Below are positions 7,615-16,678 of a stretch of DNA of 54,645 nucleotides, piece after piece. Both the position numbers and the translations under genes were made by a program. Under the pieces are notes generated by a model, which was given only the letters and a program-made list of their open reading frames with translations, did not search any database and was not told where the DNA came from. This DNA is from Paracoccus marinaquae (GTDB lineage Bacteria > Pseudomonadota > Alphaproteobacteria > Rhodobacterales > Rhodobacteraceae), in contig NZ_JAHKNG010000024.1 of assembly GCF_018860165.1 (NCBI RefSeq), forward strand, positions 1-54,645. The letters run 5' to 3'. Positions within the stretch are counted from its first letter, which is position 1. Each line of letters starts with the position of its first letter.

Positions 7615-8448
7615 ATGAGCAAGTTGAGCTTCAAGGACAAGCATGTCGTCGTCACCGGCGGCAATTCCGGCCTCGGCCTCGCGCTCGCCAAGGCGTTGGC
7701 GGGCCAGGGCGCCCGGCTGACACTGATGGCGCGCGATGCTGACAAGCTGGCCAGCGCCGCGGGCGAGATCACCGCCGCCTATCCCGGCGCAGTGGTCAAC
7801 ACGCAATCTCTGGATGTCACCAACGAAGAAGCCGCCGCGGCGGCCATGAACGCGGCGGCCGAGGCGCAGGGCGGCATCGACGCGCTGATCAACAATGCCG
7901 GCATCCTGCGCGAGGGCTATTTCCAGAACGTCCCGATGGAGGTCTTCCGTCAGGTGATGGAGATCAACTATTTCGGCGTCCTCAACGCCACCCGCGCCGC
8001 CCTGCCGCATCTGCAGCGCTCAAAGGGCCGGCTGATCAATGTGGCCTCGATGGCGGGTCTGGTCGGGGCCTTCGGCTACAGCCCCTATTGCGCCTCGAAA
8101 CATGCACTGGTCGGGCTGACCTCCTGCCTGCGCTACGAGCTTGAGCCGATGGGCATCACCGTGCAACTGATCTGCCCGGCCGAATTCGACAGCCCCATGG
8201 TCGATGAGCTGGACAAGACCCGCACGCCCGAGAACCGCGCCCATGTCCTGACCATCCCTAAGGCCACGCTGGACGGAATCGTCACCGGCGTGATGAAGGG
8301 GCTCGACACCGACCGCTACGAAATCGTTCCGACCGGCATGGCCCGTGCGGGGGTGAAGCTCTCGCGCTTCGCGCCCGGCCTGCTGCGCCGTTCCGGCAAC
8401 CGGGCCATCGCGGGGGTCTATCGGGGGCCGGTCGCGGCGTCCGTCTGA
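7615..8448 (+). CDS. SDR-family NAD(P)-dependent oxidoreductase
   Basis: This classical short-chain dehydrogenase has 277 residues. The cofactor loop is TGGNSGLG near residue 15, NNAG lies near 90, and the catalytic triad is S145, Y158 and K162 (YCASK). It has the C-terminal extension seen in membrane-associated SDRs of the 3-ketodihydrosphingosine-reductase-like group. The start follows GGGAGGAGAG. It is the last gene of the ALDH-GMC-SDR operon and ends 22 bases from the convergent AraC gene. It probably interconverts an alcohol and a carbonyl in the same pathway; the substrate cannot be read from sequence. Confidence 0.85.
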   Translation: MSKLSFKDKHVVVTGGNSGLGLALAKALAGQGARLTLMARDADKLASAAGEITAAYPGAVVNTQSLDVTNEEAAAAAMNAAAEAQGGIDALINNAGILREGYFQNVPMEVFRQVMEINYFGVLNATRAALPHLQRSKGRLINVASMAGLVGAFGYSPYCASKHALVGLTSCLRYELEPMGITVQLICPAEFDSPMVDELDKTRTPENRAHVLTIPKATLDGIVTGVMKGLDTDRYEIVPTGMARAGVKLSRFAPGLLRRSGNRAIAGVYRGPVAASV

Positions 8449-8470
8449 ATCTGCGGCAGCGGCAGGGATG

Positions 8471-9505
8471 TCATGCCCGCCGCTCCGCTCCGGTTGCCTT
8501 CTGCCGACAGGCCAGCGGGGTATTGCCGTGCCAGCGGGAAAAGGCGCGCGTGAACACGGCCTGATGCGCATAGCCAAGCGCATCGGCCACATCGGAAAGC
8601 GGCATCCGGGTCATCGTGACCAGCGACATCGCCCGGTCCCGCCGCCAATGATCGACCAGATCCCGAAACGATGTTCCCTCGGCCTTCAATCGCCTTTGCA
8701 GGCCGCGCGGTTCGATCCGCAATGCATGGGCGACACTTTCCAGCGTGCAGATCGCAAGCTCCATCTGCCGCGCGACTTCGTTGCGCGCCCTGTCGGTGAT
8801 GTTCAGGCCGGCCTCATCACGCGCGGTCGACAGATAGCGCTGAATGATCGAATGATAGGCTGCATCCCGTCGTTCAAGCTGCAGGTCCAGCACGGCGCGG
8901 TCGAAATAGAGTGCGGTGCGTGCGGCGCCAAAGCGGACGGGACAGCCGAACCACGCCTCTGCCGTCCGTCCCGTGCCGCTGTCGATTTCACTGAAGCTTG
9001 CCTCAAGAAACCGGATCGGCGTACGCGCGGCCTGCTCCAGCACGTTCTTGGCGACTGCCAGCGCGAGGAACATGTATTGCCGGGTCGGAACTGCCTGATG
9101 CTGCACTGACAGGACGATCGCGGCGACATCCTCCTGCTCTTCCATGGCCGTGACGAGGATATTCGTATAGACGACGAGATTGCGCAGGATCGCCTGCACG
9201 GCATCGCGCAGGTTCGCTTCCATCCGCGTGACAAGCGCCACCGGGCCAAGGATTTCAAGGTGCTGATAGGGCGCCATGCGAAAGCCAAGATCGGGCAGGT
9301 TCCAGTGTTCGGCGCAATATTCCAGAAGCTCGCAATACTGCGAGAAATCGATCCTGACCTCGCGGTCGCGCATCAGTTTCGGATCGAGCCCGACCTGCTT
9401 CAACGCCGCCGATGCGTCCCCCTTCCACCGGGGGGCAACCTCAGCCAGTCCTGTGAGGGCTTGTGATTGGATATACTGCCTGACCAACTGCGCCCTCCAC
9501 CGCAT
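8471..9505 (-). CDS. AraC-family transcriptional regulator (VirS/ArgR-like)
   Basis: This regulator has 344 residues. The N-terminal arabinose-binding-like domain of the OruR/VirS type begins RAQLVRQYIQ, and DPKLMRDREVRI matches the family pattern. The C-terminal two-helix-turn-helix domain covers about the last 95 residues (LRIEPRGLQRRLKAEGTSF and VADALGYAHQAVFTRAFSRW). The start is uncertain: ATG 9505 places the family N-terminus correctly, and ATG 9547 would add 14 residues; neither has a strong Shine-Dalgarno. It is convergent with the SDR gene and of the same family as the regulator at 39785, so it may bind the phased repeats upstream of the ALDH gene. Confidence 0.82.
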   Translation of the reverse strand: MRWRAQLVRQYIQSQALTGLAEVAPRWKGDASAALKQVGLDPKLMRDREVRIDFSQYCELLEYCAEHWNLPDLGFRMAPYQHLEILGPVALVTRMEANLRDAVQAILRNLVVYTNILVTAMEEQEDVAAIVLSVQHQAVPTRQYMFLALAVAKNVLEQAARTPIRFLEASFSEIDSGTGRTAEAWFGCPVRFGAARTALYFDRAVLDLQLERRDAAYHSIIQRYLSTARDEAGLNITDRARNEVARQMELAICTLESVAHALRIEPRGLQRRLKAEGTSFRDLVDHWRRDRAMSLVTMTRMPLSDVADALGYAHQAVFTRAFSRWHGNTPLACRQKATGAERRA

Positions 9506-9751
9506 CTGCCCACTGCCGAAGTCATTGTCGCATAGATGGGGAACCATGACAAAACTTGCCCGGGTTCCTGATCTGTAGCCAAGGCGAGGGGTGGCCGGAA
9601 AGGGCGCCGGGCATATCCGCAAGCCGGCCCGAGGTCGGCGGTCAGTCGATCAGACCCGAAAGATCGTCCAGTGATGACTGTCCGCATCTGACCTAAATGA
9701 GGGGCAGGGGATCGTGACTGCAACCGCAAGACGCATCCGCACGCAGGCCTC

Positions 9752-10183
9752 CTAAAGCGCGGCCCGCAGGCCGTCGGCAATCTGGGCCATGCGTTCCGCC
9801 GGCAGTTGTGGCGGGGCCGAGAACCCGTCGAGACCGTCGTTCAGATAGGCGCGCGAGGTCACGTCATGGACATGGTGCATCGGCACGACATGGGCATGGG
9901 CATGCGGCACGTGGATGCCGGTATAGACCATCGCCACGCGCGGCACGCCGTAAAGCCGCTTCATCGCCCGGGCAAGGGTCTGGGCGCAGGTCGTGACCCG
10001 GGTCGCCAGATCGACGGGCAGGTCCTCGAACCAGACGTGATGGGCCTTCGGAATGACCAGCGCATGGCCCTCGCGGACCGGATGCAGGTCCAGAAAGGCA
10101 AGGATCGCCTCATCCTCGTAAAGCCTGTGGGCGGGCAGTTCGCCCGCCGCGATCCGGCAGAACAGGCAGGTCTCGGTCATCAT
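9752..10183 (-). CDS. HIT-family nucleotide-binding protein
   Basis: This 143-residue protein has the histidine triad HVPHAHAHVVP and the N-terminal CLFCRIAAGE zinc-type motif, typical of Hint/HinT-like hydrolases that cleave AMP from amines and acyl adenylates. GGAGGG precedes two tandem ATGs (10183 and 10180); either could be used. It lies 18 bases downstream of dapB and is probably co-transcribed with it. The C-terminal tail is longer than in minimal HinT. The biological substrate is unknown. Confidence 0.88.
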   Translation of the reverse strand: MMTETCLFCRIAAGELPAHRLYEDEAILAFLDLHPVREGHALVIPKAHHVWFEDLPVDLATRVTTCAQTLARAMKRLYGVPRVAMVYTGIHVPHAHAHVVPMHHVHDVTSRAYLNDGLDGFSAPPQLPAERMAQIADGLRAAL

Positions 10184-10201
10184 CCGTCCCTCCGGTGCCG
10201 C

Positions 10202-11038
10202 TTAGGAAAGCCCCAGCACATCGGCCATGTCGTATTCGCCCGGCCCCTTGTCCTGCCCCCAGAGCGCGGCGCGGATGGCACCGCGGGCAAAAATGGCGCG
10301 GTCGGTGGCGACGTGGCGCAGGATCAGCCGCTCGCCCGTGCCGGCGAAGATCACGTCATGTTCGCCGACGATATCGCCGCCGCGAATGGCCGAGAAGCCG
10401 ATGCTGCCGGCGGTGCGCGCGCCGGTGATCCCCTCGCGGGCGGGGGTGCGCAGATCGGCCAGTTGGGCGCCCCGGCCCTCGGCTGCGGCCTCGCCCAGCA
10501 TCAGCGCGGTGCCCGAGGGGGCATCGACCTTCATGCGGTGATGTGCCTCGACCACCTCGATGTCCCAGTCCTCGCCTAGGGCGGCGGCGACCTTGCGGGT
10601 CAGGCCGACCAGCAGGTTGACGCCCAGGCTCATGTTGCCGGCGCGGATGATCGGGGCGTGGCGGGCGGCGGCGGCCAGTCTGGCCAGATCGGCCGGCTCC
10701 AGCCCGGTCGTGCCGATCACATGCACGGCGCGGGCCTGCGCGGTCAGTTCGGCGAAAGCCACCGTGGCGGCGGGTGCGGTGAAGTCGATCACCGCCTGCG
10801 CCTGCGCGATGACCGCCACGGCATCGTCGCTGACCGGCACGCCGCAGGCCGCGCCGCCCATCGCCTCGCCCAGGTCCCGGCCGATCCAGGCATGGCCCGG
10901 CCGCTCCAAGGCGCCGACCAGACGGGCCTGATCGCTGTCAAGGATCAGCCGGATCAGCATCTGCCCCATCCGGCCCGAGGCGCCGGTCACCACGATGCCC
11001 GGCAGGTCACCCGTTGCGGTCTGTTGAAAATCACTCAT
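10202..11038 (-). CDS. dapB: 4-hydroxy-tetrahydrodipicolinate reductase
   Basis: This 278-residue cytosolic enzyme reduces (HTPA-derived) dihydrodipicolinate with NAD(P)H in the diaminopimelate/lysine pathway. The N-terminal nucleotide fold [12 protein letters not shown], the signature [16 protein letters not shown] with the catalytic His pair and Lys, and the GTTG and [11 protein letters not shown] segments are all present. GGGGTG precedes the ATG. It is divergent from rbfA across 71 bases and precedes the HIT gene. Another enzyme of the aspartate pathway, asd, is 9 kb away. Confidence 0.95.
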   Translation of the reverse strand: MSDFQQTATGDLPGIVVTGASGRMGQMLIRLILDSDQARLVGALERPGHAWIGRDLGEAMGGAACGVPVSDDAVAVIAQAQAVIDFTAPAATVAFAELTAQARAVHVIGTTGLEPADLARLAAAARHAPIIRAGNMSLGVNLLVGLTRKVAAALGEDWDIEVVEAHHRMKVDAPSGTALMLGEAAAEGRGAQLADLRTPAREGITGARTAGSIGFSAIRGGDIVGEHDVIFAGTGERLILRHVATDRAIFARGAIRAALWGQDKGPGEYDMADVLGLS

Positions 11039-11073
11039 CCGTCACCCCCGGTGCTTTCCCGCCTCATATCCCG

Positions 11074-11102
11074 TTGCGGCGCGGGCCGCGACCCCCTACA
11101 TC
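11074..11102 (+). promoter_or_regulatory. Predicted sigma-70-type promoter for rbfA
   Basis: TTGCGG (11074-11079), a 17-bp spacer and TACATC (11097-11102). Only 7 bases separate the -10 box from the rbfA ATG at 11110, so a start at the usual distance would give a leaderless or nearly leaderless mRNA. The Shine-Dalgarno there is also poor. Confidence 0.45.
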
Positions 11103-11109
11103 GGGACGC

Positions 11110-11535
11110 ATGGCACAGAACCGCTTTTCCCACGGCCAAGGCCCCTCGCAGCGCCAGTTGCGCGTGGGCGAGCTGATCCGCCGCACCCTGTCCGACGTGC
11201 TGTTGCGCGGCGATGTGCATGACCCGGATCTGAACCGCCATTCGATCACCGTGGGCGAGGTCCGCGCCTCGCCCGACCTGAAGGTGGCGACGGCCTATGT
11301 GCTGCCGCTGGGCGGGCATGATGCCGAGGATGCGCTGGCCGCGCTGCGCCGCAATGCGCCCGAGCTGCGCCATCTGGTCGCCAAGGGGCTGACGCTGAAA
11401 TACGCGCCGCAACTGCGCTTCCAGCTGGACGAGACCTTCGATCGCCTCGACGACACCCGCCGGATGTTCGCGGATGAGCGCGTGCGCCGCGATGTCGAAG
11501 CGGCGGATGAGGGTCATGACGGCGATGATACTTGA
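11110..11535 (+). CDS. rbfA: 30S ribosome-binding factor A
   Basis: This 141-residue protein aids late maturation of 16S rRNA at its 5' end. The RbfA KH-like fold is recognised from [17 protein letters not shown], the [19 protein letters not shown] strand and the C-terminal [13 protein letters not shown] segment. ATG 11110 begins MAQNRF, as in other Rhodobacterales; an upstream ATG at 11014 would run through the dapB start and is rejected. The end overlaps the following glycosidase gene by about 20 bases, and truB follows, so a ribosome/tRNA maturation cluster is apparent. Confidence 0.93.
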   Translation: MAQNRFSHGQGPSQRQLRVGELIRRTLSDVLLRGDVHDPDLNRHSITVGEVRASPDLKVATAYVLPLGGHDAEDALAALRRNAPELRHLVAKGLTLKYAPQLRFQLDETFDRLDDTRRMFADERVRRDVEAADEGHDGDDT

Positions 11536-12283
11536 GTTGCAGCGGCAACTGGGCGTCGCTCTGGGGATGATCTTTGCGATGGTGCAGCCCGCGACCTCGG
11601 AGGGCTGCGGTCGGATCGAGCATGACGGGCAGGGCTATGTGGTCTGTCAGGTCGAGGCCGCGCAGGAGCCGGCGCTGCGGCTGTGGCAGGACGGCGATGA
11701 CGGCCAGCCACTGAACAATTTCAGCAATATCCGCAAGGGTCTGGGGCAGGGTGAAAACCTGTCCTTTGCGATGAATGCGGGGATGTTCCATCCCGATTAC
11801 CGGCCCGTCGGCCTTCTGGTGATCGAGGGGCAGGAACGGCATCCGCTGAATCCCAATGCCGGCGGCGGCAATTTCGGCATGCTGCCGAACGGGGTCTTCT
11901 GCACCGGCGGCGCGAGGCCATTCCAGGTGATCGAAAGCCGCGCATTCGCCCGCACGCAGCCCGATTGCCGGCTGGCCACGCAATCCGGGCCGATGCTGGT
12001 CATCGACGGTGAATTGCATCCGCGCTTTCTGGTCGATTCCGACAGCCGCTATATCCGCAACGGCGTCGGCGTGGCACCCGACGGGCAGACGGCGTGGTTC
12101 GCCATCTCGGACCGGCCGGTGACGTTCTACGAATTCGGGCGCCTGTTCCGCGACGGTCTGGGCCTGCGCGATGCGTTGTATTTCGACGGCTCGATCAGCC
12201 GGCTTTACGCGCCGGGGGTGAACCGGGCCGATTTCGGCCGCTCGCTGGGGCCGATCATCGGGCTGGTGACGCGGGCCGAATGA
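11516..12283 (+). CDS. Phosphodiester glycosidase family protein (NAGPA-like)
   Basis: This protein of about 255 residues has an N-terminal hydrophobic stretch ([12 protein letters not shown]), probably a signal peptide. Conserved NAGPA/DUF2233 elements are NAGMFH, the Gly-rich [29 protein letters not shown] and [12 protein letters not shown]. The family cleaves sugar-phosphodiester or related glycosidic bonds, and its bacterial targets are mostly unknown. Possible starts are ATG 11507, 11516 and 11525; all overlap the end of rbfA, implying translational coupling. Its place between rbfA and truB is odd for an exported enzyme. Confidence 0.82.
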   Translation: MTAMILELQRQLGVALGMIFAMVQPATSEGCGRIEHDGQGYVVCQVEAAQEPALRLWQDGDDGQPLNNFSNIRKGLGQGENLSFAMNAGMFHPDYRPVGLLVIEGQERHPLNPNAGGGNFGMLPNGVFCTGGARPFQVIESRAFARTQPDCRLATQSGPMLVIDGELHPRFLVDSDSRYIRNGVGVAPDGQTAWFAISDRPVTFYEFGRLFRDGLGLRDALYFDGSISRLYAPGVNRADFGRSLGPIIGLVTRAE

Positions 12284-12293
12284 CGCCTGCCTG

Positions 12294-12322
12294 TTGACGG
12301 TTCCCTGCGCGCGGGCTATCTG
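12294..12322 (+). promoter_or_regulatory. Predicted sigma-70-type promoter for truB
   Basis: TTGACG (12294-12299), a 17-bp spacer and TATCTG (12317-12322) give a near-consensus promoter ending 27 bases before the truB ATG. It would let truB be transcribed separately from rbfA and the glycosidase gene. Confidence 0.55.
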
Positions 12323-12349
12323 CCCGGCTTCGATTTTCATGAGGGTTCC

Positions 12350-13243
12350 ATGGCACGCAAGAAGGGCCGCGACATCACCGGCTGGCTGATCGTGGACAAG
12401 CCGGCCGGCATCACCTCGACCTCGGTGGTGAACAAGGTCCGCTGGGCGCTGGACGCAAAGAAGGCGGGTCATGCCGGCACGCTGGACCCCGATGCGACCG
12501 GGGTTCTGGCCGTGGCCTTGGGTGAGGCGACGAAAACCGTGTCGATCCTGACCGATGCGTTGAAATGCTATGATTTCACGGTCAACTGGGGCGCCGAGAC
12601 CACGACCGACGATGCTTCGGGCGAGGTTCTCCGCCGGTCTGACATGCGCCCGACAGGGGCACAGATCGAGGCCGCACTGCCCGGCTTCACCGGTGAGATC
12701 ATGCAGGTGCCGCCGGCCTTTTCGGCGGTCAAGGTCGATGGCGAGCGGGCCTATGATCTGGCGCGCGAGGGCGAGGCGCCCGAACTGGCGGCGCGGCCGC
12801 TGTGGGTGGAAAGCCTGACGCTGCTGGAGGCAGGCGCCGGGACGGGGCGGCTGGAGATGGTCTGCGGCAAGGGCGGCTATGTGCGCTCGATCGCCCGTGA
12901 TCTGGGGCGCGAACTGGGCTGTCTCGGTCATGTCGCGGACTTGCGCCGCACCTGGTCGGGGCCCTTCGATGTCGAGGATGGCGTTGCCTTTGATCGTGTC
13001 GACCGCGATGCCGGGGACTGGCTTGAGGCGCAGCTTCTGCCGTTGCAGGCCGCGCTGACCGATCTGCCGATGCTGCGGGCGACGCCGGAGGGGGCGACGC
13101 GGATCCGCAACGGCAATCCGGGCGAGGTGACGGGCGGCGCGGAATGGGGCGAACTGGTCTGGGTCACGGATGCCACGGGGCCGCTCTGCATCGGCCGCTA
13201 TCAGGGCGGAACCGTGCAGCCCGAACGGGTCTTCAACCTGTAG
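12350..13243 (+). CDS. truB: tRNA pseudouridine(55) synthase
   Basis: This 297-residue enzyme converts U55 of the T-loop of tRNAs to pseudouridine. [12 protein letters not shown] is at the N-terminus, [14 protein letters not shown] contains the catalytic Asp, and the later [20 protein letters not shown] and [15 protein letters not shown] motifs are intact. GAGGG precedes the ATG. Its end overlaps the end of the convergent NlpC/P60 gene by 11 bases, leaving no room for separate terminators. Confidence 0.95.
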   Translation: MARKKGRDITGWLIVDKPAGITSTSVVNKVRWALDAKKAGHAGTLDPDATGVLAVALGEATKTVSILTDALKCYDFTVNWGAETTTDDASGEVLRRSDMRPTGAQIEAALPGFTGEIMQVPPAFSAVKVDGERAYDLAREGEAPELAARPLWVESLTLLEAGAGTGRLEMVCGKGGYVRSIARDLGRELGCLGHVADLRRTWSGPFDVEDGVAFDRVDRDAGDWLEAQLLPLQAALTDLPMLRATPEGATRIRNGNPGEVTGGAEWGELVWVTDATGPLCIGRYQGGTVQPERVFNL

Positions 13244-14060
13244 GACGGGGGCGGCGGGCGCCGAGGAAGGGGCCGTCGCCGGCTGCATCAATGCGGGCGA
13301 TGGCGTCGGGGATGCTTTCGCGGATGACGGCCATCTTCCATGCGGTGGCGTGGATCATCAGGTCGGGCGAAGCCGCCAGCGCGACATGGCCGGGCCAGAA
13401 CAGCAAATCGCCGCGGCTGATCTCGGCCGTCTCGGGGAAGGCGCCCCGTTGCAGGTCGCTGTCGCCGGGGCAGGCGATCCCGCAGGCGGTCAGCGCGGCC
13501 TGCGCCAGCCCGGAACAGTCGATGCCCCAGTCGCTGTTGCCACCCCAGAGATAGGGCGTTCCAAGCAGCAGTTCGGCGATCTCGACCGGATCGCTGGCCG
13601 GACTTTCGCTGACATGCTGAAGCGGCACATGGCCGCCGGTGGCGAGCCGGGCGAAATTTCCCTCGATCCCCGCGACCGACAGACGCGCGCCCAGCGACAG
13701 TGCATGCAGCTGGTGACGCTTCATGTCGGCGGCGGGATAGACATGGGTGGCCGCGGCTCTGACCCAATGCGTGATCGGCGGCAGATCCTCGGTCAGCGCG
13801 GTGCCGCGCAGCCAGCCGCAATAGCCGTCCAGTGCCGCCTGTACGAAGGCCCAGTCGCCGCGTTCCTCGATCACCGTCAGATCGGCGCCGAAATTCACCT
13901 GCCGGTCGCGGCGGCCATCGGGCGCGGTCATCAGATCGGCCAGCGGCACGGCCAGCCGCGCCGGGTATCCGGGCGTATAGGCGGGGCGGTCGAGGATGCC
14001 GCGCAGGCTGTCAAGCGCGACCCGGTCGGTGGCCGGGGTCAGGCGGCGGTCAAGGCTCAC
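13233..14060 (-). CDS. NlpC/P60-family cell-wall endopeptidase with SH3 domains
   Basis: This 275-residue protein has N-terminal bacterial SH3-like segments ([27 protein letters not shown]) and a C-terminal NlpC/P60 cysteine peptidase domain: [14 protein letters not shown] with nucleophile C182, then PGHVALA with the catalytic His. Such enzymes cut gamma-D-Glu-diaminopimelate bonds in peptidoglycan peptides. GTG 14060 is chosen because it overlaps the aminopeptidase stop in a GTGA arrangement (translational coupling). A longer frame to 14315 only reads through that gene in another phase. No clear signal peptide is seen, so it may act in the cytosol on recycled muropeptides with the aminopeptidase. 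Confidence 0.88.
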   Translation of the reverse strand: MSLDRRLTPATDRVALDSLRGILDRPAYTPGYPARLAVPLADLMTAPDGRRDRQVNFGADLTVIEERGDWAFVQAALDGYCGWLRGTALTEDLPPITHWVRAAATHVYPAADMKRHQLHALSLGARLSVAGIEGNFARLATGGHVPLQHVSESPASDPVEIAELLLGTPYLWGGNSDWGIDCSGLAQAALTACGIACPGDSDLQRGAFPETAEISRGDLLFWPGHVALAASPDLMIHATAWKMAVIRESIPDAIARIDAAGDGPFLGARRPRPTG

Positions 14061-15430
14061 GGCAGGATCGCCGGCAGCGCGGCGAGGATCGCGCGCGCGC
14101 CCTGCCCGGCGCCGCCCTTGGCGCGGCCGGGTGCGGCACTGGCCTGCCAGCCATAGATGTCCAGATGGACATAGCGACCCGCCCCTTCGGTAAAGCGGCG
14201 CAGGAACAGGGCCGCAGTGATCGAGCCGGCCATGCCGCCCGCGGGGGCGTTGTCCAGATCCGCGATCTGGGGCTCGATCTTGCTTTCGTAAGGCTCCCAG
14301 AAGGGCATCCGCCACAGCGGATCGGCAACCGACATGGCCGCGGCCGAGATCGCCTGCGCGGTGCCGTCGTCATCGCAATAGAAGGGCGGAATGTCGGGGC
14401 CCAGTGCCACCCGTGCCGCGCCGGTCAGCGTGGCGAAGGAGATCATCAGATCGGGCCGTTCCTCTGCCGCCAATGCCAGCGCATCGGCCAGCACCAGCCG
14501 GCCTTCGGCATCGGTATTGTTGACCTCGACTGTCAGTCCCTTGCGGCTGGTCAGCACGTCGCCGGGGTGGAAGGCGTTGCCGGAAATGCTGTTCTCGACC
14601 GCCGGGATCAGCACCCGGACCCGCCGCCCCTCGGCCGCGCCGGTCGTGGCCAGCATCTTCAGCAGGCCAAGCGCCGTGGCGGCGCCGCCCATGTCCTTCT
14701 TCATCAGACCCATGGATGTGGCGGGCTTGATGTCCAGCCCGCCGGTGTCGAAACAGACCCCCTTGCCGACAATGGTCAGCTGCGGACCCGTCTCGCCCAG
14801 ACGGATGTCGATCAGCCGTGGTTCGGTGGCGGCGGCGCGGCCCACGGCATGGATCATCGGCAGCTTGTCGTCCAGCAGGGCCGCACCCGAGGTGACGCGG
14901 ATCTCGGCACCGATTTCGCCGGCCAGCGACCGGGCAGCACTTTCCAGCTGTTCCGGTCCCATGTCGCCGGCAGGCGTATTGATCAGGTCGCGGGTCAGGA
15001 ACTCAGCCGCCGCGATCGCCTGCAGATGCGGGGCATCGATGCCGTCGGGGGCGACCAGACGCGGCCAGTCGGGCTGGCTGCCCTTGTAGCGGGTGAATCG
15101 GTATTGCCCCAGCAGCCATCCCAGTGCGGCCTCGGTGACATCGAACCCCTCGGGCCGGGCGGCCAGCCGCCAGATGCCCTTGGGCAAGGCGGTCGCGCGG
15201 GCAAAGCAGAAGCGGTCACGCCCGGCACGGGCGCGATCGCCGAGACCGAACAGTGCGCCGGCAAGCCCGCCTTGGCCATCGGGCAGCAGGCAGATCTCTC
15301 CGGCGGCCGCGGTGAACTCGCAGGCATCCGCCCATCCCCCGGCATTCGCCTCGGCCGGAGGCGCGTCGCCTTTCCAGACCGGCCAGATGGGAAGCGCGTC
15401 GTCCGAGGCGGCGGCGAATTCGGGGATCAT
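14057..15430 (-). CDS. Leucyl aminopeptidase family protein (M17)
   Basis: This 457-residue peptidase contains the M17 metal-site motifs: VGKGVCFDTGGLDIKP, MKKDMGGAA and NTDAEGRLVLADAL. The N-terminal domain is diverged from PepA, as in the M17 paralogue common in alphaproteobacteria. It removes N-terminal residues from peptides with two bound metal ions. Its end overlaps the start of the NlpC/P60 gene, so the two are translated together and may process cell-wall peptides. Confidence 0.9.
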   Translation of the reverse strand: MIPEFAAASDDALPIWPVWKGDAPPAEANAGGWADACEFTAAAGEICLLPDGQGGLAGALFGLGDRARAGRDRFCFARATALPKGIWRLAARPEGFDVTEAALGWLLGQYRFTRYKGSQPDWPRLVAPDGIDAPHLQAIAAAEFLTRDLINTPAGDMGPEQLESAARSLAGEIGAEIRVTSGAALLDDKLPMIHAVGRAAATEPRLIDIRLGETGPQLTIVGKGVCFDTGGLDIKPATSMGLMKKDMGGAATALGLLKMLATTGAAEGRRVRVLIPAVENSISGNAFHPGDVLTSRKGLTVEVNNTDAEGRLVLADALALAAEERPDLMISFATLTGAARVALGPDIPPFYCDDDGTAQAISAAAMSVADPLWRMPFWEPYESKIEPQIADLDNAPAGGMAGSITAALFLRRFTEGAGRYVHLDIYGWQASAAPGRAKGGAGQGARAILAALPAILP

Positions 15431-15506
15431 GTCTCGCTCCTTGGCTGTTCGCCGCGCCAGACTACAGCTTGCGCCCTGCTCTGCAAGGGCGGCCGGCGTG
15501 GCCCCG

Positions 15507-15884
15507 TCAGCCCAGCCCGGTCCGGTCCCAGATCGCCGTCAGCGAACGGTTGCCTACCCGCATCAGCCGCGCCCGGACGGCGGCCAGCGCGCCCATGTCG
15601 CGGCGTTCGGCGCAACTGCCAAGGTCCATGGCCACCCCGGCCAGAGACAGAAGGCCGATCTGCCATGCCAGACGCGACAGCCGGTCGGCATGGGCCACGG
15701 CCTGTGCCAGATCGCCGGCCTCCAATGCCGCATCCGTGGCCGTCAGCGTCCCGGCCAGCTGTTCCAGCGCCAGGCCGATGACGTTCTGCGCCGCGGTCTC
15801 GCCCAGCTCGCCGATGATGTCGCCGACGCGCCGCGCATCGACGCGCACGGGTTCGGATACGGCCAGGGCCGTGATTTGTGCCAT
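15507..15884 (-). CDS. Hypothetical helical protein, Hpt-like
   Basis: This 125-residue protein starts at ATG 15884 after GGAGG, a better start than ATG 15926, which has no ribosome site. It is nearly all helix. The segment AVAHADRLSRLAWQIGLLSL resembles the helix of histidine-phosphotransfer domains around the His, with regularly spaced hydrophobic residues. No family is firmly recognised. It is divergent from the carbonic anhydrase gene across 143 bases. It may be a small phosphotransfer or sensor-associated protein, but that is a guess. Confidence 0.6.
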   Translation of the reverse strand: MAQITALAVSEPVRVDARRVGDIIGELGETAAQNVIGLALEQLAGTLTATDAALEAGDLAQAVAHADRLSRLAWQIGLLSLAGVAMDLGSCAERRDMGALAAVRARLMRVGNRSLTAIWDRTGLG

Positions 15885-16027
15885 CCTGCACCTCCAACGG
15901 ATCGTGTCCCCACACGGTCGGGACAAGATGACCGCTGGCGGTGAAGAAAGGCTTGATCCGGACGCAAGAAACCCCTCGAATTTTCCTCAATCCCCGCCTA
16001 TCAAGCAGGGAACACGCGAGGTCAGCC

Positions 16028-16675
16028 ATGCATCACGTCCGCCCATTGCCGCAATATCTGGTCAGCCGCTATCACGGCTGGAAGGCCACGGCCTATGCCG
16101 AGAACAGCGCATGGTATCGCCGTCTGGCCGATGACGGACAGCGACCGCGGGCGATGGTGATCTCGTGCTGCGACAGCCGCGTGCATGTGACCAGCATCTT
16201 CGGCGCCGATACCGGCGAGTTCTTCATTCACCGCAACGTTGCCAATCTGGTGCCGCCGCATCTGCCCGATGGCGAGCCGCACGGGACCTCGGCCACGGTG
16301 GAATATGCCGTCGAGGCGCTGAAGGTGGCGCATCTGATCGTCGTCGGCCACACCAGCTGCGGCGGGGTGGCGGGCTGCCATGCGATGTGTTCGGGCAAGG
16401 CGCCCGAACTGGAGGACGAGTCCAGCTTTGTCGGCCGCTGGATGGATATCCTGCGCCCCGGCTACGAGCGCATCAAGGACCTGCCCGAGGATCAGCAGAT
16501 CACCGCGCTGGAGCGCGAGGCGGTGATGATCTCGATCGAGAACCTGATGACCTTCCCCTTCGTCAAGACCGCCGTCGAAAGCGGCGAGATGTCGTTGCAC
16601 GGGCTGGTCCATGACATCCGCGAAGGGTCGTTGTGGCAGGCCGAGGATGGCGGCCGACGCTGGGCTCTGGTCTGA
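16028..16675 (+). CDS. Beta-class carbonic anhydrase
   Basis: This 215-residue zinc enzyme interconverts CO2 and bicarbonate. The beta-class motifs are CCDSRV (zinc ligand C47, Asp49/Arg dyad), HRNVANLV, and GHTSCGG with the zinc His and Cys. ATG 16028 (MHHVRPLPQYL) follows GAGG and matches family N-termini; an upstream ATG at 15941 would run through the intergenic region. It is convergent with the DUF4139 gene, with only three bases between the stops. Bicarbonate is the substrate of carbamoyl-phosphate synthase, whose small subunit is encoded at 37943. Confidence 0.93.
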   Translation: MHHVRPLPQYLVSRYHGWKATAYAENSAWYRRLADDGQRPRAMVISCCDSRVHVTSIFGADTGEFFIHRNVANLVPPHLPDGEPHGTSATVEYAVEALKVAHLIVVGHTSCGGVAGCHAMCSGKAPELEDESSFVGRWMDILRPGYERIKDLPEDQQITALEREAVMISIENLMTFPFVKTAVESGEMSLHGLVHDIREGSLWQAEDGGRRWALV

Positions 16676-16678
16676 TCC

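Noticed and set aside
14060..14315. N-terminal extension of the NlpC/P60 gene
   Set aside because: It reads through the aminopeptidase gene out of phase and is Arg/Gly-rich; the GTG overlapping the upstream stop is the likely start.
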